This document shows positions 43,221-55,003 of a DNA stretch of 64,000 bases, piece by piece. Source of the stretch: Gymnopus androsaceus JB14. Lineage: Eukaryota; Basidiomycota; Agaricomycetes; Agaricales; Omphalotaceae. Every line of letters begins with the position of its first letter. Position 1 is the stretch's first letter. Both the position numbers and the translations under genes were made by a program. The notes under the pieces were generated by a model. The model was not told the origin of the DNA. It searched no databases and saw only the letters and a list, made by a program, of their open reading frames with translations. The DNA lies in assembly GCA_009733575.1 (NCBI GenBank), contig ML769591.1, positions 9,920 to 73,919 of the forward strand. Reading direction: 5' to 3'.

Positions 43221-45070
43221 AGCGAGAGTTATCCGTGTCGGCATTTTGCTAGGCACCGTTTTCAACCGTTAAGGATTGGCTAGGATTGGTTATGCTTGGG
43301 TGAAGTAGATAGTACCGGGGCTTTGACAAGGCCGGCGTCAGCAATCAAGCTAGTAGTCAAGACTGACTGCTTGGATGAAGTCACGGTATGGGACCGATGT
43401 CAAGCCCATTGAAAAGTGAATCAGTTACTGAGCGAGGCTTCATGGTCCGCATTTACTAATAGCACACACGTGGACGATGCTCAGAGTGCCAAGCTTATCC
43501 AGCGACGTCGTGCTTGACTTCCTGCATGAACAAATTGATAACATCTTCAAACAAGGGTTCAAGACCGTGTCCGCAGACGAGTTCAAAAGTTTCTTCAGTA
43601 CTTCACTTAATTTATTTGGGATCCACTGATGCTAGTGGTATATATTCGCGGCGTACTTGTAGTTGACGATCAGTGTTCAACCTATCATCCTCTGAACAGT
43701 GAATTGGGATGCTCGGAACTTGTGTCCCTGATGGAGTCGGTGCTTGAGAATCTGCTGGTGAGACGAACACGGAGCAGAATGTCTGAATATACAAGCAGTT
43801 GTTCCTGAGACTAGGGGATCCCGCAATCAATTCGCGAATCCACGCCATGATTTAACCTCCCGATTTTGCTTTGTGTATTCCTATACACTTGCACTAAACG
43901 TATTTCTCTATCTTTGTCCTTGCTTGCAATTTCCGCTGTGACACCCAACAATCGGTGTTTATTCCGAAGAGCACTTGCTTCCTCCGCTACAACTTCGAGC
44001 AACGCTTAACCAATTCCAGAGGGATGGATATCTTAGAATCCACTGACGCCGATAACTTGTCCAAGACTGAGGAATGTATCGTACTTATTATCCGACATAA
44101 TGAGTAATTGATAACCCACCTATTATGCAATGTCCTCTTCAATTCCGGGAACCGTGGTCTTCACATTGTACAATTGTACAGTACCAGCTTCGGTTGAGCT
44201 CGGAAATCGAGTCTTCGAGGAATCGGTGTTGCGCCACATAAGGTTCATGATGACGTCAGGTAGAAGCTTTCGAGACAGAAAGGGTGCTGGGCATCTCATT
44301 GATTCTCAACTCACTACCACTATCGTCTCTGTAACGAATTTAACGATTCCCAACGATGCCTTTTCAGTGAGTCCCAAATCCCAATGATATCGATATCAGA
44401 GCTGGCGACCTAGTCCTGACCCGTCCCTCAGTTTCCAAGGACCGAGAATTGTCCGTGAGTTATCTCGAATTTATCAGGCTGTCCTGAGAGGTCGCCAGAA
44501 TGTTGCTGTTTCTGATGCTATAGCCTATTGAATGCTGTTTTAGACTCACACAAGAGACATACCATCATTCCCAAGTAGGTTTCCTCAAACCCCATACCGA
44601 GTCAGAGGAAGCATCCGTGCTCACGCAGTTGTAGTTTCCTCTACGTCACCTTCGTTGGCATGAGGCCGAGGTTTTCTATGCAATTTGGGCGACATGTACA
44701 TGTCAATTGAAGATGTTGAAGCTACTGGAGAGCGCGTCTGCTGAGATCTAGGAGAAGGTGAGGAATATCACCAGTGCCTTGAGGGAGGCATCGGGAAGGA
44801 CATTTTTGGTTCATATTCCTCTCCGTTGTTTCTGTTGTCTTCTCATATTACACGTATGAACCTAGTCTTTGTATTTGAAGCACTGTCCCCAAGGAAAGCT
44901 GCAAAGTGTTACTTAGTACAAACTTCAAATCTTGGGCAGAGTTGTTACATTTGAATTGTAAGCCCTGTGGGCCTTCTTCTAGTGGCTAACAAAGTCATTA
45001 GAGTAAAATATTGTATAGAAATAAAGGATAAGTATTTACCTCGTCTGCTTCTACAGCCACGTATGCCATT
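43221..45070. other. No secure gene; weak small frames and an inverted repeat
   Basis: Minus frames 43,811-44,002 (63 residues, helical) and 43,612-43,848 overlap in different frames and may be parts of one decayed gene. The plus frame 44,130-44,387 has no motif. CTGGCGACCT (44,401-44,410) and AGGTCGCCAG (about 44,491-44,500) form a 10-bp inverted repeat. Confidence 0.3.
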
Positions 45071-46495
45071 GTGAAGGAGGAAGTAAGTCAAGACGCGCAG
45101 TGCCACGTGCATTCAAGCTCCAGCTTTACTCAAACTTCGATGCCAAACGACTTGACTTTTCTACAACTTGTTCAGCGTTGTGATAATTTCTCCAGTGCAA
45201 AGTCTGACTCTTCCCTATCAGAATTTGACTCTGAAGAGCTGGTTTCGCTATATCTCTCAGACCCTGGCCCACAGATTGGCCTTCTCCGGCCGATTATCGT
45301 CCAAAAGCTCAAGATAGAGAATGAACGTAGTCGAAAAAAAAATCTGAAGGAGCTATGGTCCATTCACGAAAACTATATATCCTTTGCCTCATGGGCCAAT
45401 ACTCCTTCCAAACGCACTGAAGCGATGAAGGAACTTTGCGAACGATGGCGGGATACTGGTCTCTTTCCCGATGTCTGCGGTCCAAAGAAATGGCGTGCAG
45501 AACTTTATCCAGTATACAAAGATCCGTTTGGCCCTCATGATGCTCCTCTCGATTCCGACGAGTCGAATTTCGCGTTTGACATGGAACGCTCGGCTTGTGC
45601 GTTGTTTGGGGTGGTAACATACGAGGTCCATTTGACTATATACCAAGAGATAGAATCGGAAACAAAGCCTGAAGGAAGAGAGCTAAAGATTTGGGTTCCT
45701 ACTAGAGCAAAAACCAAGCAGACGTAGGTATATATTTCAAGTATTCCTTCTCGCAGTCTGATTCTCTCTTTATAGATGGCCTGGATATCTGGACAACACA
45801 GTTGCTGGTGGCATTCCCAGTGGAATGGGCATATTTGAATCCCTAGTCAAGGAATGCATGGAAGAAGCTAGTATCGCTGCAGATGTAGTGCAAAAGCATG
45901 CTCGCTGTACTGGGTCTATCAGTTACTTTTTCAGGTTTGTATTCGGTACTATCTGGACGAGTCAAGGACATTCATGCCGTGCAGAAATTCCGCGGGATGG
46001 TTGCAACCTGAAGTTGCGTGAGTACCGGCTATTCTTCTTTCCATTGCCTCATTCGCTCATTTATTTTGAACAGATATGTGTACGATATGGCAATACCCCC
46101 AAAATCTGACCTCACCCTGTTCACGCCAAAACCGCTCGATGGAGAAGTGGAATCTTTTGAAGTACGAGTTTATACCTATCGCTCTATGATATTTCCTATA
46201 CTGACCTACGCCTCTGACACTCATAGCTCCTCGATCGAACAACTGTAATGGCAAGGATGCGCGCGGGAAAGTTCAAGGAGAATTGCGCACTAGGTGAGCT
46301 GTCCCGACTTCCATTCTTCCACTGATGAACCTTCTCACTTGGTCTCGTACCTCCGTTTTTTCTCTTCTTGCTCCTCTTACAGTTATCATCGACCTCCTCA
46401 TCAGACTGGGATACATTACGCCCGATAACCAGCCGGATTTTATGAAGATTATAACGCGTATGCATGGAAGGTTTGAGTATGATTTGAAGTGGTGA
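45071..46495 (+). CDS. Nudix hydrolase of the YJR142W/thiamine-pyrophosphokinase-linked type
   Basis: Hydrolyses a nucleoside-diphosphate-linked or thiamine-diphosphate-like substrate; the yeast relative is associated with damaged thiamine diphosphate. The N-terminal part (LTFLQLVQRCDNF) and FDMERSACALFGVVTYEVHL are family blocks. The Nudix box reads across the first intron as TWPGYLDNTVAGG, then GMGIFESLVKECMEEASI. Later come YVYDMAIPPKSDLTLFTPKP and a C-terminal helical part ending HGRFEYDLKW. Introns lie at about 45,722-45,775, 46,016-46,071, 46,162-46,225 and 46,291-46,380. ATG at 45,140 (MPNDLTF) is the likelier start by family; 45,071 is the longest frame. Intact. Confidence 0.85.
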
Positions 46496-47361
46496 ACTGG
46501 GCCAGCGCGTTGTCGAAGTCTCTCCTTACCCACAGTTTAGTCCTAGTCTCGCACGATGTATGCAAAGCTACCTTTGTCCGCCACTTCGCTTGCTATGCTG
46601 ACCATAAATCGCCTCAACGAATACCGGACGATTCTCTACAGTCAAGGGAATGCCAAGCACACGACAGTACCATCAGGCGTCGTAGACGTTGTCACTACCT
46701 CGAGAATGGCAACGCCACGGCAGCAAAGTATGTTCTAGAAGGAGTAAGTTTGAAGGGATAGAGAGCGGTAGAGGGCTTCGCGGATGAAAGAAATGCGAAG
46801 GAGGTAGTTAGAATTGTGGGCGAGGGATCACGGGAAGGCCAATCACTTCCGCTGCTGCTGCCACTGGGTGCGTAAAGCGATAGACAAGAGTGAGATTTTG
46901 GAGAAAGGTTGTGGTTGATATCGGTGGTGATGCCTCGTTATATGAAGGAGGTAGTGCAAACGAACCCTTTTTCGCTGGACTATGCAAGTCAGATGCGTAT
47001 CGATCCTGGAAAGAACGTCGCTGGCCAATGCCAATCATCATCACGGCTCTCAAATCAGCAGCGATTCCATTCATAGATGGATCTAGAGGTGAAGATAGAG
47101 CTAGATAGAGGCATGTACAGCTTTCAGTTCAGGTTTTTATTTAATTTTTTGACGAGGAAGGGTACTATTGAGGGGCCGTAATACTGCAAAGTAATCTATA
47201 ATCATAAAGCGGGACCTAATTTTACAAATCCGTTTTCTAAAGATGCATTAGGTGCAGCATGTTGCTCCCGAATTCGAGGAGCGATGCAAATACTGAGCGC
47301 AGAAATCAAAGTACATTGCGAGAAGCCTGAGATTTGATTTGGCGCTAAGCGCCCTAGGATT
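46496..47361. other. No secure gene
   Basis: The plus frame 46,556-46,738 contains RTILYSQGNAKHTTVPSGV, coding-like but isolated. The minus frame 46,808-47,074 has no motif. Both could be relics. Confidence 0.3.
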
Positions 47362-49099
47362 ATGATCTACGAACTGACGATGACATCCAAATCCAAAGAA
47401 TCGACCAAACCTATTAAACTCAAACGAAAATTAGTCCCAGCTGCACTACACTCTGAATTAACGGAATATTCTTCCCTTCTTCGCGCACTCCGAACGAATG
47501 ATACGCTAGATATCACCTCGCAGCTAACGAGATATCACGTCCAAAAGGGAAAGGAAAAGGAAACCTACGAGGACGAGGACGAGGACGAGGAAGAAGAAGA
47601 AGGAAAAGAGAGCGAAAACGATGATGTGGAGGAGAACCAGGAAGACGACGAAGAACCCAAAGCAGGGCCTAGCTCTCTAAAACGGAAACGAAGTGCGTCT
47701 TCTTCCGTGCCTACTTCGGCGAAGAAGAAAAAAGGAAAGCAGAAATCCACACGCGAAACCTGGACCCGCTGGCCGCTCCTCGCAGAGGATGTTCCAGTTC
47801 CAGAATGGTCGCTCGAGGACGAAGTGGCTCATATTACTACGTCCCTTATGCCAACCTCCGATTCTGACTCTGATTCCGAAGCGGATGTTCCCTCTTCAGC
47901 ATTAATCTCATCCCTGACTTTATCTTCTTCGTCCTACCTCGATTCCATTTTTGCATCCATTGCAACAATTGTACCAAAACGGCCACCGAGTATGATCAAT
48001 CGTTTAGCTCCTGTAGGATGGCAAACGGTTCTCACTGCAGCACAGATGCAGGCTGCTGGTCAGACAGGTGGGAGTGCTTCAACGACAAAGTATGTGATCC
48101 ATTTCATGTATGTGTTTTAGTTGGAGAAATTTTATCGTTCGTACCAGAGTCCTCGAACGCGTTGAACGAAGATTGAAAGATCTCTACGGCCACCGGCGCA
48201 ATTGAATAACTCAAATGGCGCTGCAATATCGACTGAGGACGGTGCTGCTGCATTACCACCGGCACGCTACGATAATCGCTTCACCGACTAAGAAACCCAC
48301 CAACGGAGTAGTTCCGTTATCTCAACCCTTCATTACTGCCGCTAACAGCAGCTACTTCTGCTATTGCTTCCACTCAGCTCCAATACAGCCTTCCCTTCTC
48401 CGATTCCATGCTTCCTCCGTCATCCCCTTCCCCATCTTCATCCATGTCCGCCAGTCTTGACCTCGCAGCCCATCGCATCCAAACCCTCCGTACGTCCTCC
48501 GCTAAACTAGCCTCCGCCTTCTCCTCCTACGGCGCCTCCGAAAAGGATCTCCTCTCCCTCGATTTCGGGTTTCCAGGAATTGGGTTTTCTTTGCCTGGTG
48601 GCCCTGACAGCGATGGCGATAGCGGAGGTGGCCTTGACGGCGCTGCCGATGGATATGGACTTGGAGGTGGATGGGCGAAAGCATGGTATGCTAATCGTAT
48701 AAAGCAGAAGGAGGATGCGGTGAGGATGAAAGAGAGGGAGGAAACGAGGAAAAGGAGAGAGGAGAGGAATAAAAGGAAGGCTGAGAAGGAGGAGCGAGAC
48801 AGGGAAAACGGGAGAAAGAGGTTGCTGAGGAGGTGCCCGGTGAGGTTAGACCTTTGAGTAAGAAGAGAGGAAGGCCGAGGAAGGTCAAAGCTGAAGGAGT
48901 GGCGGTACCAGAGACGAACGGAGACAGGGGTGATTCCGAAGACGGAGAAGGAGAAGACGACGGGAGACCGAAAGCAGTAAAAGTAGGGAAACGGAAACGG
49001 AAACGAGACCCGAAGGAAGCAGAAGCCGAAGGTGAACCAAACGCGAAGAAAAAGAAATACCAAAGTGCGAAGTTTATCATGGATTCGGATTCGGAGTGA
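47362..49099 (+). CDS. Rrn9-like RNA polymerase I initiation factor candidate, with frame breaks
   Basis: Exon 1 (from 47362, or MTSKSK at 47380) carries an N-terminal helix (LTEYSSLLRALRTNDTLD), a long Asp/Glu block, a basic nuclear-signal-like stretch and then TRWPLLAEDVPVPEWSLEDE, a block I associate with the Rrn9 domain of the Pol I upstream factor. After an intron (about 48,091-48,149) comes VLERVERRLKDLYGHRRN, where the frame stops. The C-terminal part resumes at about 48,350-48,830 in another frame (LDLAAHRIQTLRTSSAKLAS, then a Lys/Arg-rich coil). It shifts once more near 48,810 into VPGEVRPLSKKRGRPRK and ends in basic tracts at 49,099. Either decaying or affected by indel errors. The Rrn9 call is from memory of one block. 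Confidence 0.5.
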
Positions 49100-49549
49100 C
49101 TTTTTGGTTTGGCTTTCATACTTGGTTATCGGAGTAATCTGACTTGTTCGTCACTGTGGTATACCTTTCTTATTGAAGACATGGTTACAATGCTCAGATC
49201 TCGAACGGTATTCAGTCCCGCGTCTTGTTCAGTACGCGATTTAAGCTCTCAGCTTCCAAACGCGATTTTACTGATCTGCTACTGTTCTACTTCCTTGATC
49301 AGTGATAATCGTTTCGACCGTTCATGTGTAATTCTCAAAACTTGAGCTAGTCGATTTTTCCGCCGATGTCAGAATGATGATTCTCGATTCTGAACGATGA
49401 AATAATGCAAAACAATCGTAAATTCATTTAGAGTACTACAAAGAACGAGAAGAACAGAACAATGGACAATCAATACACAATGTACAGCAATCAAGAAAAT
49501 TGAAATGCAAGTCAAGACGAAACAGTTTAAGCACAGAATTAACATTCTT
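49100..49549. repeat. Intergenic; holds copy 1 of a ~40-bp dispersed repeat
   Basis: CTCAAAACTTGAGCTAGTCG and the following TTTTTCCGCC (about 49,334-49,366) match 51,119-51,152 with few changes. No gene seen. Confidence 0.5.
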
Positions 49550-50768
49550 CATCTTCGACCACCCAAATTCCCCAAACCCCGGCACCCTGATCATTTTGTG
49601 AATAAAGTGGGATCATAGATGTGGACACAAAAGACTCACAGTATTTACACAAGAGTCAGGTCCTGCCAAATGGTGTCCCCAGAAATCTGCAGGAGTTGTA
49701 GAACACATCTCACGCCAGGATCCATCTATATACTGGAGGAGGCCCAACTTTGCATCGATACGCTGAAGATAGAATCATGAATATGACAGAGGACCGAGTT
49801 AAAATAACACATGTAATACATACACGCTTGCCGGAACCTGGAGCAACACATCCCTGAAAGAAAGTCCAGTAAAAAAAATTTTTTTTTCTGAATAAATAAG
49901 GAAAAGGAGTACATACCTTATCGGTGAACTCCTCCCAGATAGTTGTGCAAGTCGGTTCATTCAACCTGAGCCAGTGCCCGAAAATCTCACCTGACTGGAA
50001 AAAAAAAAAGTTCATCAGCCATGTCTTGAAGCATACATAGTGATGACTCGTAACAATTGAAATAAGAGATGTCAATAATGATGCCATGCGAGGATGCTAA
50101 GCGAGCTGCGAGTCAGCGCTCGCGCAATTGCATCAAAAACAGTTAGAACGCTCCGACTCTGTAACGTTCTAAACGTTTTTGATGATTCGTTGATCGAGGC
50201 TCGCTTGACTGTTTATTGACATTTTATTTGAAATAGCTTACGGAAGTCATCCAGTATTAACCAATACCTTGTCATTGCAAAAGTCCGGTTTTGCGATAAG
50301 ATCTCCATGAATGATTATTTCCGTCTCCTGACACCATTTCTTCCCGTCCACTCTAACAGGAATATTCATCAATCGAGCACTGTACATTCGGGCGCCGTAA
50401 CGAAGGCACGTATTATCAGGAGACGGGCCTTCCCAGTACAGGGCAGTGCGGTTTCGGTGCTCCTCATCTTCTAATCGTGCACGATCCTCGGCATCCCATT
50501 GCGCTCGTTTAATTTCACGTTTACGATCTTCCGCATCCCATTGAGCTCGTCTACGTTCACGTTCACGAACAGCGGGCCCATCGGCGTTCTTCCAATCGCT
50601 ATAAAGGTGGACACCGATAACGGGGGCCAAAAGTAACACGAAGAACATGATCCAAAGAAGTAAGAGCCGCCACTGGATACTTTTCCTTTTATCATGAGGA
50701 CGGTTTTGCGAGTCGCCATTAAGCGGCGTCCTTTCATGGGGATCCACAGTTGGGCTGAGCAAAAGCAT
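49550..50768 (-). CDS. Single-pass membrane protein of a basidiomycete orphan family
   Basis: Exon 1 (50768-50268) starts MLLLSPTVDPHERTPLNGDS, with one membrane helix LLLLWIMFFVLLLAPVIGVH, then a charged repeat (RRAQWDAEDRKREIKRAQWD). An extracellular-type Cys-bearing domain begins at NTCLRYGARMYSARL and WCQETEIIIHG. Exon 2 (from 49994) reads FGHWLRLNEPTCTTIWEEF, then GCVAPGSGKRRIDAKLGLLQ, MCSTTPADFWGHHLAGPDSC and finally GAGVWGIWVVEDEEC before the stop at 49550-49552. Paired cysteines suggest disulphides on the outer face (type II topology). Function unknown. The first intron is 273 nt, about five times the usual length here, and contains a hairpin. Confidence 0.75.
50131..50184. repeat. 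Hairpin inside a long intron
   Basis: Arms 50,131-50,150 (CATCAAAAACAGTTAGAACG) and 50,165-50,184 pair at 18 of 20 positions with a 14-base loop. It sits in the 273-nt intron of the membrane-protein gene and could be a small MITE remnant or a structured RNA. Confidence 0.6.
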
Positions 50769-52626
50769 ACACTTGGTAAGAGGTAAGCTTTATTTGTGAA
50801 TATTCGACGTACGAATATCGAGGAGGAGGCGTCCTTCAGGTTGTTAAGAAAACATCATCAGCAAGCTCGAAGTCTCCGCTGAGTCTACCCACCATGTGTT
50901 ACTGCTAGGAATCGGCATAGTTGTGAGACGGATAAGCAAGACGCAAACACGCGCGAGCGGCGCCACTGAAGCTATAAACGTATCATGTGATGTATCTTTC
51001 GCTAGCGCTTGCGCTTTCAATTCAAGGAATCACGAATAAACCGAAGAACGAACGTCGTTGGCCGACTGGATTGGTGTTATATTTCACTAAATTGTTTCAA
51101 CCGCCACAGATTCTCAGATCCTCAAACTTGAGCTAGTCTATTTTTCCGCACCGATGTTGTACCGAATGGAATTGTGTCATCCTCCGAGTCTCGGTAGTCG
51201 CAAAGAAGTCTCACGGAACCGAGTCTCGAGAGTCTTCCTAGGGGAGAACACAACATGGATTCCCATCGTTGCTACATATTCTACAGTTAACTTCTCTTGA
51301 AGCAACACTAGAACGACTTCTTTTCACATAGTGTCCGAACCCACTTGAGAATGGAATGAAAAAACTGTAATGTTGATTGGGAAGGAAGGAAGGAAGGGTG
51401 TGGAGTTCAGGAAGAAGAATACGCCGAGGTACGTTCCGATTGTATTCCATCCTCGATATGGCTAATAGCTTTCGGTCTTCAACAGTCTTAACCCTATATA
51501 GGAAGACAAAGAAACTCAAAGCTAACTCAAAGCTAGGAGCTTGGGAAGGACGGCAGCTGTACTTGCCGTCGATCCCAGCGGCAAAGTTGCAAGGAAAGTT
51601 GAATCCACAACAAACTCTTGTGGTAAATCATTGTGAGTTAGGAAGAGGGAGACATCAAGGTACTAGTCTCGGAGCCTCCTAGTCCAAGTTGATTTCGGTT
51701 TTGGAGCAAGGAACGAGAAGCTAGGAACCACCCCCTCTACCGACGTCGATCTCAGTAACAGAACTCTAAAATCCAACCTTGGTCGTCACATCCGATTCCT
51801 TATTATCAAACTTCAGGCTCACGGCGTTCAATATCCGACGATGTGTCGGTCCTTTCATTCAAAAACTTTCATGTTTGAACACATGGTTACTACGTAGTAC
51901 CACTGGGGAAAACATGATGATTTCCTGCTCGTTCAATTGGAATCTTCGCGAGCATGAGGTCCAAGAGCTTGAATATTGAATACACCGCAAGAACTTCCTG
52001 GGACTTCGTACCTCCGGTCTACTGTATCATCTCACTGCAGATAAAGGCATGTGTTCGTAGACACGGGAGCACGATGGGTTTAATCCGGAGTAGTTGGCGG
52101 TGGCTGCGTTACCGTTTCATGTAACTTACACATCCTTACACATCCCGTTTGAATCCAGCTATGATAACTGATCTTTAATTCAAGCATGACAGTTACCTGA
52201 GCCTGGTTTCGAGAGCTGGGTTCGGCATCGCCGCATCTACATCGGTATTGCCTCCAAGTCGTGTTTGACCGTGGTAGCAAGATGGTGGTAGCATGATACG
52301 ACGCCCAGTGCGTAGGTCCGGCAACTGATATGAACGATACGTAGAGGCGCGCGTACTTATCTCTGTTCAGGTGTCTCATGGCCTAGTTCTTTTCCCCATG
52401 AACTGGATGGGTGGATCTGATCCTTTCCGTCATACTTGCAAGAAACCATAAATATCTTCTCAACTGCTGCAAGTTAAATTTCGGGATGACCACATATCTC
52501 ACGGTGCCGCATTTATCTTATAACACCGAACTGATACTACTTATACTTTAACTATCACAGGACGAATTCAATCTATCTGTCTCAACCATTTTCCCCCCTC
52601 TCCCTCGCACGCATACACTCCCCGCC
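50769..52626. other. Intergenic, no recognised gene; second copy of the ~40-bp repeat
   Basis: The repeat copy lies at about 51,119-51,152. The minus frames 51,238-51,519 and 52,080-52,379 lack motifs. Just before 52,627 the strand is C/T-rich, a usual feature of fungal promoters. Confidence 0.4.
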
Positions 52627-53186
52627 ATGAAGTACCTATCCGGTGCTGCTGCTCTCCTAGTTTTATTGCTTTCGATTGCGGGTGGACTAGCTGCGCCTGT
52701 TGCTATTATTCCTGCCCTTCTTCCTCTTACGGAAGCGTGAGTAGCAGCGTCGATTCATCAGAATCTCAAAACTCAAAATTTTTGGTTCAAACTTTTAGTG
52801 AGCGTGCTATCGGAGGACGAGGCGATCCTGAAAGCTCAAACTGGCCTCCTTCTTGGCGCCGAGCTTCTGAGGATAAGGTCCTTCGCGGAGATCCAGAAAG
52901 CTCAAACTGGCCCCCCTCGTGGAAACGTACTGAAGTTCTGGGACGTGGTGATCCAGAAAGTTCAAACTGGCCCCCCTCATGGAAACGTGCGGTTCTTGAA
53001 CGTGGCGATCCAGAAAGCTCAAACTGGCCCCCTTCATGGAAACGTACGGTTCTTGAACGTGGCGATCCAGAAAGCTCGAACTGGCCTCCTTCATGGTTGA
53101 AATTGCCGAGTGATACGACGGGAGCGGCGGGAGAAAGACGCGGAGATCCGGAGAGTTCGAATTGGCCTCCTTCTTGGAAGGCATAA
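52627..53186 (+). CDS. Secreted repeat protein with Kex2-type sites (peptide/RiPP precursor candidate)
   Basis: Exons 52627-52736 and 52799-53186 join in phase to 165 residues. The first about 23 are a signal peptide (MKYLSGAAALLVLLLSIAGG, then LAAP). After a short pro-region come six copies of GDPESSNWPPSW, each preceded by Arg. The copies are followed by RR, KR, KR, KR, LK and KA, and spaced by short variable linkers (TEVLG, AVLE, TVLE, and longer first and last ones). Dibasic sites after the core fit cleavage by the Golgi protease Kex2, as in fungal KEP proteins and dikaritin-type RiPP precursors. No Cys, Tyr or CAAX end, so it is not a basidiomycete mating pheromone. No UstYa-like gene is visible nearby; a FunK1 fragment follows and an OPT transporter lies 7.7 kb downstream. 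Confidence 0.85.
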
Positions 53187-53768
53187 GATGATATCATGTT
53201 GATGGATGGATGGTATGTCGATAGCACTGATTTTTTGCGACATACACTGATTTTTGTTGATGATCAGACTTGCATCCTTTGGGTTTGACTGATGCTGACT
53301 GATGCGGACAGTAAGGAAACTATTACCTACTATCGAGAGTTATTTGTTTCTATGCACTTTCTCGCTATCCTAATAACCAGTGTCAAAAGCCGGGGATCGC
53401 GTTTGAGCAAATTAATATTCAAGTGCTGACGATAGTGACAACCATTATGCAAAAAAATGAATAAAGAAATTTATTCATTTATTCCGAGTAAAATGCAAGC
53501 TAGTACAAGAACATCAAAAAAATCATACATATAGGGTTAGATATAGTAAGGACGTAAATGGTCATCTGGTTAGAACAAGTACATGTAGCACAAGATATCA
53601 ACGGCTCGCCAAGGCCCAATACAATGGCTTTCCGAGCAAGTTCGGGGAAGCGTTGGGAAGTGCTCACGGAGAAGTTGTAAGCGGGAACGACGGTCAAATT
53701 GGCTAGATTGTCTAAAGTTCACGGAGGCATTGAGAGAGTAGAAACGATGGTGGAGACATGGTATTCTG
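53187..53768. other. Downstream of the repeat-peptide gene
   Basis: The first about 120 bp (to about 53,300) reappear, decayed, after the repeat relic at 58,584. The rest is unassigned; a minus frame at 53,500-53,697 continues toward the minisatellite. Confidence 0.4.
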
Positions 53769-54147
53769 ACCACTGCAGCTCACTGCAGACGTTGGGAATG
53801 TTGCGGTCAGACCACCGGACATTCGGAACGATGTTGTTCGGGCCACTGGAGATGTCTGGGACGATGCTGGTTAGACTACCAGAGACGTCGGCGATAGGAA
53901 CAGTCAGACCACTAAAGACGACGGAATGGTGTTGTTCAGAACGCAGAGACGTTGGGAGCGAGAGTTTACTCAAACCACGCGTTCAGCCACTAAAGACGAC
54001 GGGAATGGTGTTGTTCAGACCGCCAGAGACGTTGGGAGCGAGAGTTTACTCAAACCACCGCGTTCAGCCACTAAAGACGACGGGAATGGTGTTGTTCAGA
54101 CCGCCAGAGACGTGGGAGCGAGAGTTTACTCAAACCACCGCGTTCAG
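53769..54147. repeat. Two-level minisatellite (about 80-bp unit, three copies)
   Basis: Copies at 53,909-53,986, 53,987-54,067 and 54,068-54,147 are nearly identical (each begins CCACTAAAGACGACGG). To the left, 53,769-53,908 contains looser 30-36 bp units of the same words (CAGACCAC, GAGACGT, GGGACGATG), so the long unit seems to have grown from a shorter one. Read on the minus strand it gives a repetitive Ser/Gly/Pro/Val frame broken by stops. Confidence 0.85.
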
Positions 54148-54255
54148 GGCTCTCCGGTAGAAGCTGAAAGATGATAAAATGAGATTTTGGTTAGACAAGT
54201 TCAGCGGAGGACTGAGACAAGCCTGAGGGCGATGGTACATCGATATATAATAATT

Positions 54256-54508
54256 GACAAAAAGTATGTTTTCCTTCATCAATACTCTTGGATTGCGACT
54301 CCCCGACCTTTCTTTGCTGCCTTTCGATATTGGCTGCAGACAATTCGAGACTCTTTGATGACTGGTTTTCTGTAGTGCGGGGAAGGCTCGTGCTGGGCAG
54401 ATGACCTTTGACTTGGAAACCTTGGGTTATAACTTTTCTTACAAGACGATGTTTAGAGTCAGGCGCAATTTCAACGAGGGGGCGCATGTAACGAGGAATC
54501 CGAAGTAG
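54256..54508 (+). pseudogene. FunK1 kinase C-terminal fragment (copy C)
   Basis: Starts at the codons for KKYVFLHQYSWIATPRPFFA, almost identical to 59,965-60,020 of copy B, and continues to the shared end TRNPK-stop at 54,506-54,508. A frameshift and small deletion after DSLMTGFL (about 54,372) break it. Its downstream flank also resembles that of the other copies. Only the last 80 or so codons of a kinase are present, without catalytic motifs. Confidence 0.85.
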
Positions 54509-54942
54509 CAGTCGATGGCTTTCTTGCCCGCTCTCTCTACCGTTACTTATAGTATTAGTACTACTTAGATCTAACTTATCTGTTTGTATACCTAGTCTAT
54601 GCTTTCGATCTACTTTGGGTACGCCTGTATTTTTGAAGTTTTACTTATTATGTGACTACGGGTAACGCAACTTGGACAGTATCAGTCGACTATTTATGGG
54701 ATACCATACGTTCACACTGATCCTGTCAAAGCTGATCATGATAACCACAGGCAAAGAGATTTGGGAGGCCGTGTAACGGATGCATCGACGAAGATTTACG
54801 AAAAGGGAAAACAATGGGCACAAACGGCGATGAAGATTTACGAATAGGGAGAATAATGGGTATTATCATGAATGACAGAAATGAATCCTTTGTCCTTATC
54901 CACATGTGACTGGGAAAGATGGTTGGATCAAGGCGTGTAGCT

Positions 54943-54949
54943 ATTTAAG
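54943..54949 (+). promoter_or_regulatory. TATA-like box for FunK1 copy A
   Basis: ATTTAAG within CTATTTAAGT, about 55-60 bp before the ATG at 55,004. Confidence 0.4.
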
Positions 54950-55003
54950 TAGTGTGGGCGTCGTACTATTCGAACTTGACTTCTACCAGCCTGCCACTCT
55001 TCG

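Noticed and set aside
44130..44387. Plus-strand 85-residue frame
   Set aside because: No motif, no intron and a flanking inverted repeat; cannot be separated from chance.
49550..50768. UstYa-like (DUF3328) oxidase that could modify the nearby peptide
   Set aside because: The single membrane helix fits, but the two HxxHC motifs of UstYa proteins are absent.
52627..53186. Basidiomycete mating pheromone precursor
   Set aside because: Such precursors end in a CAAX prenylation box and lack a classical signal peptide; this protein has a signal peptide, no Cys and ends WKA.
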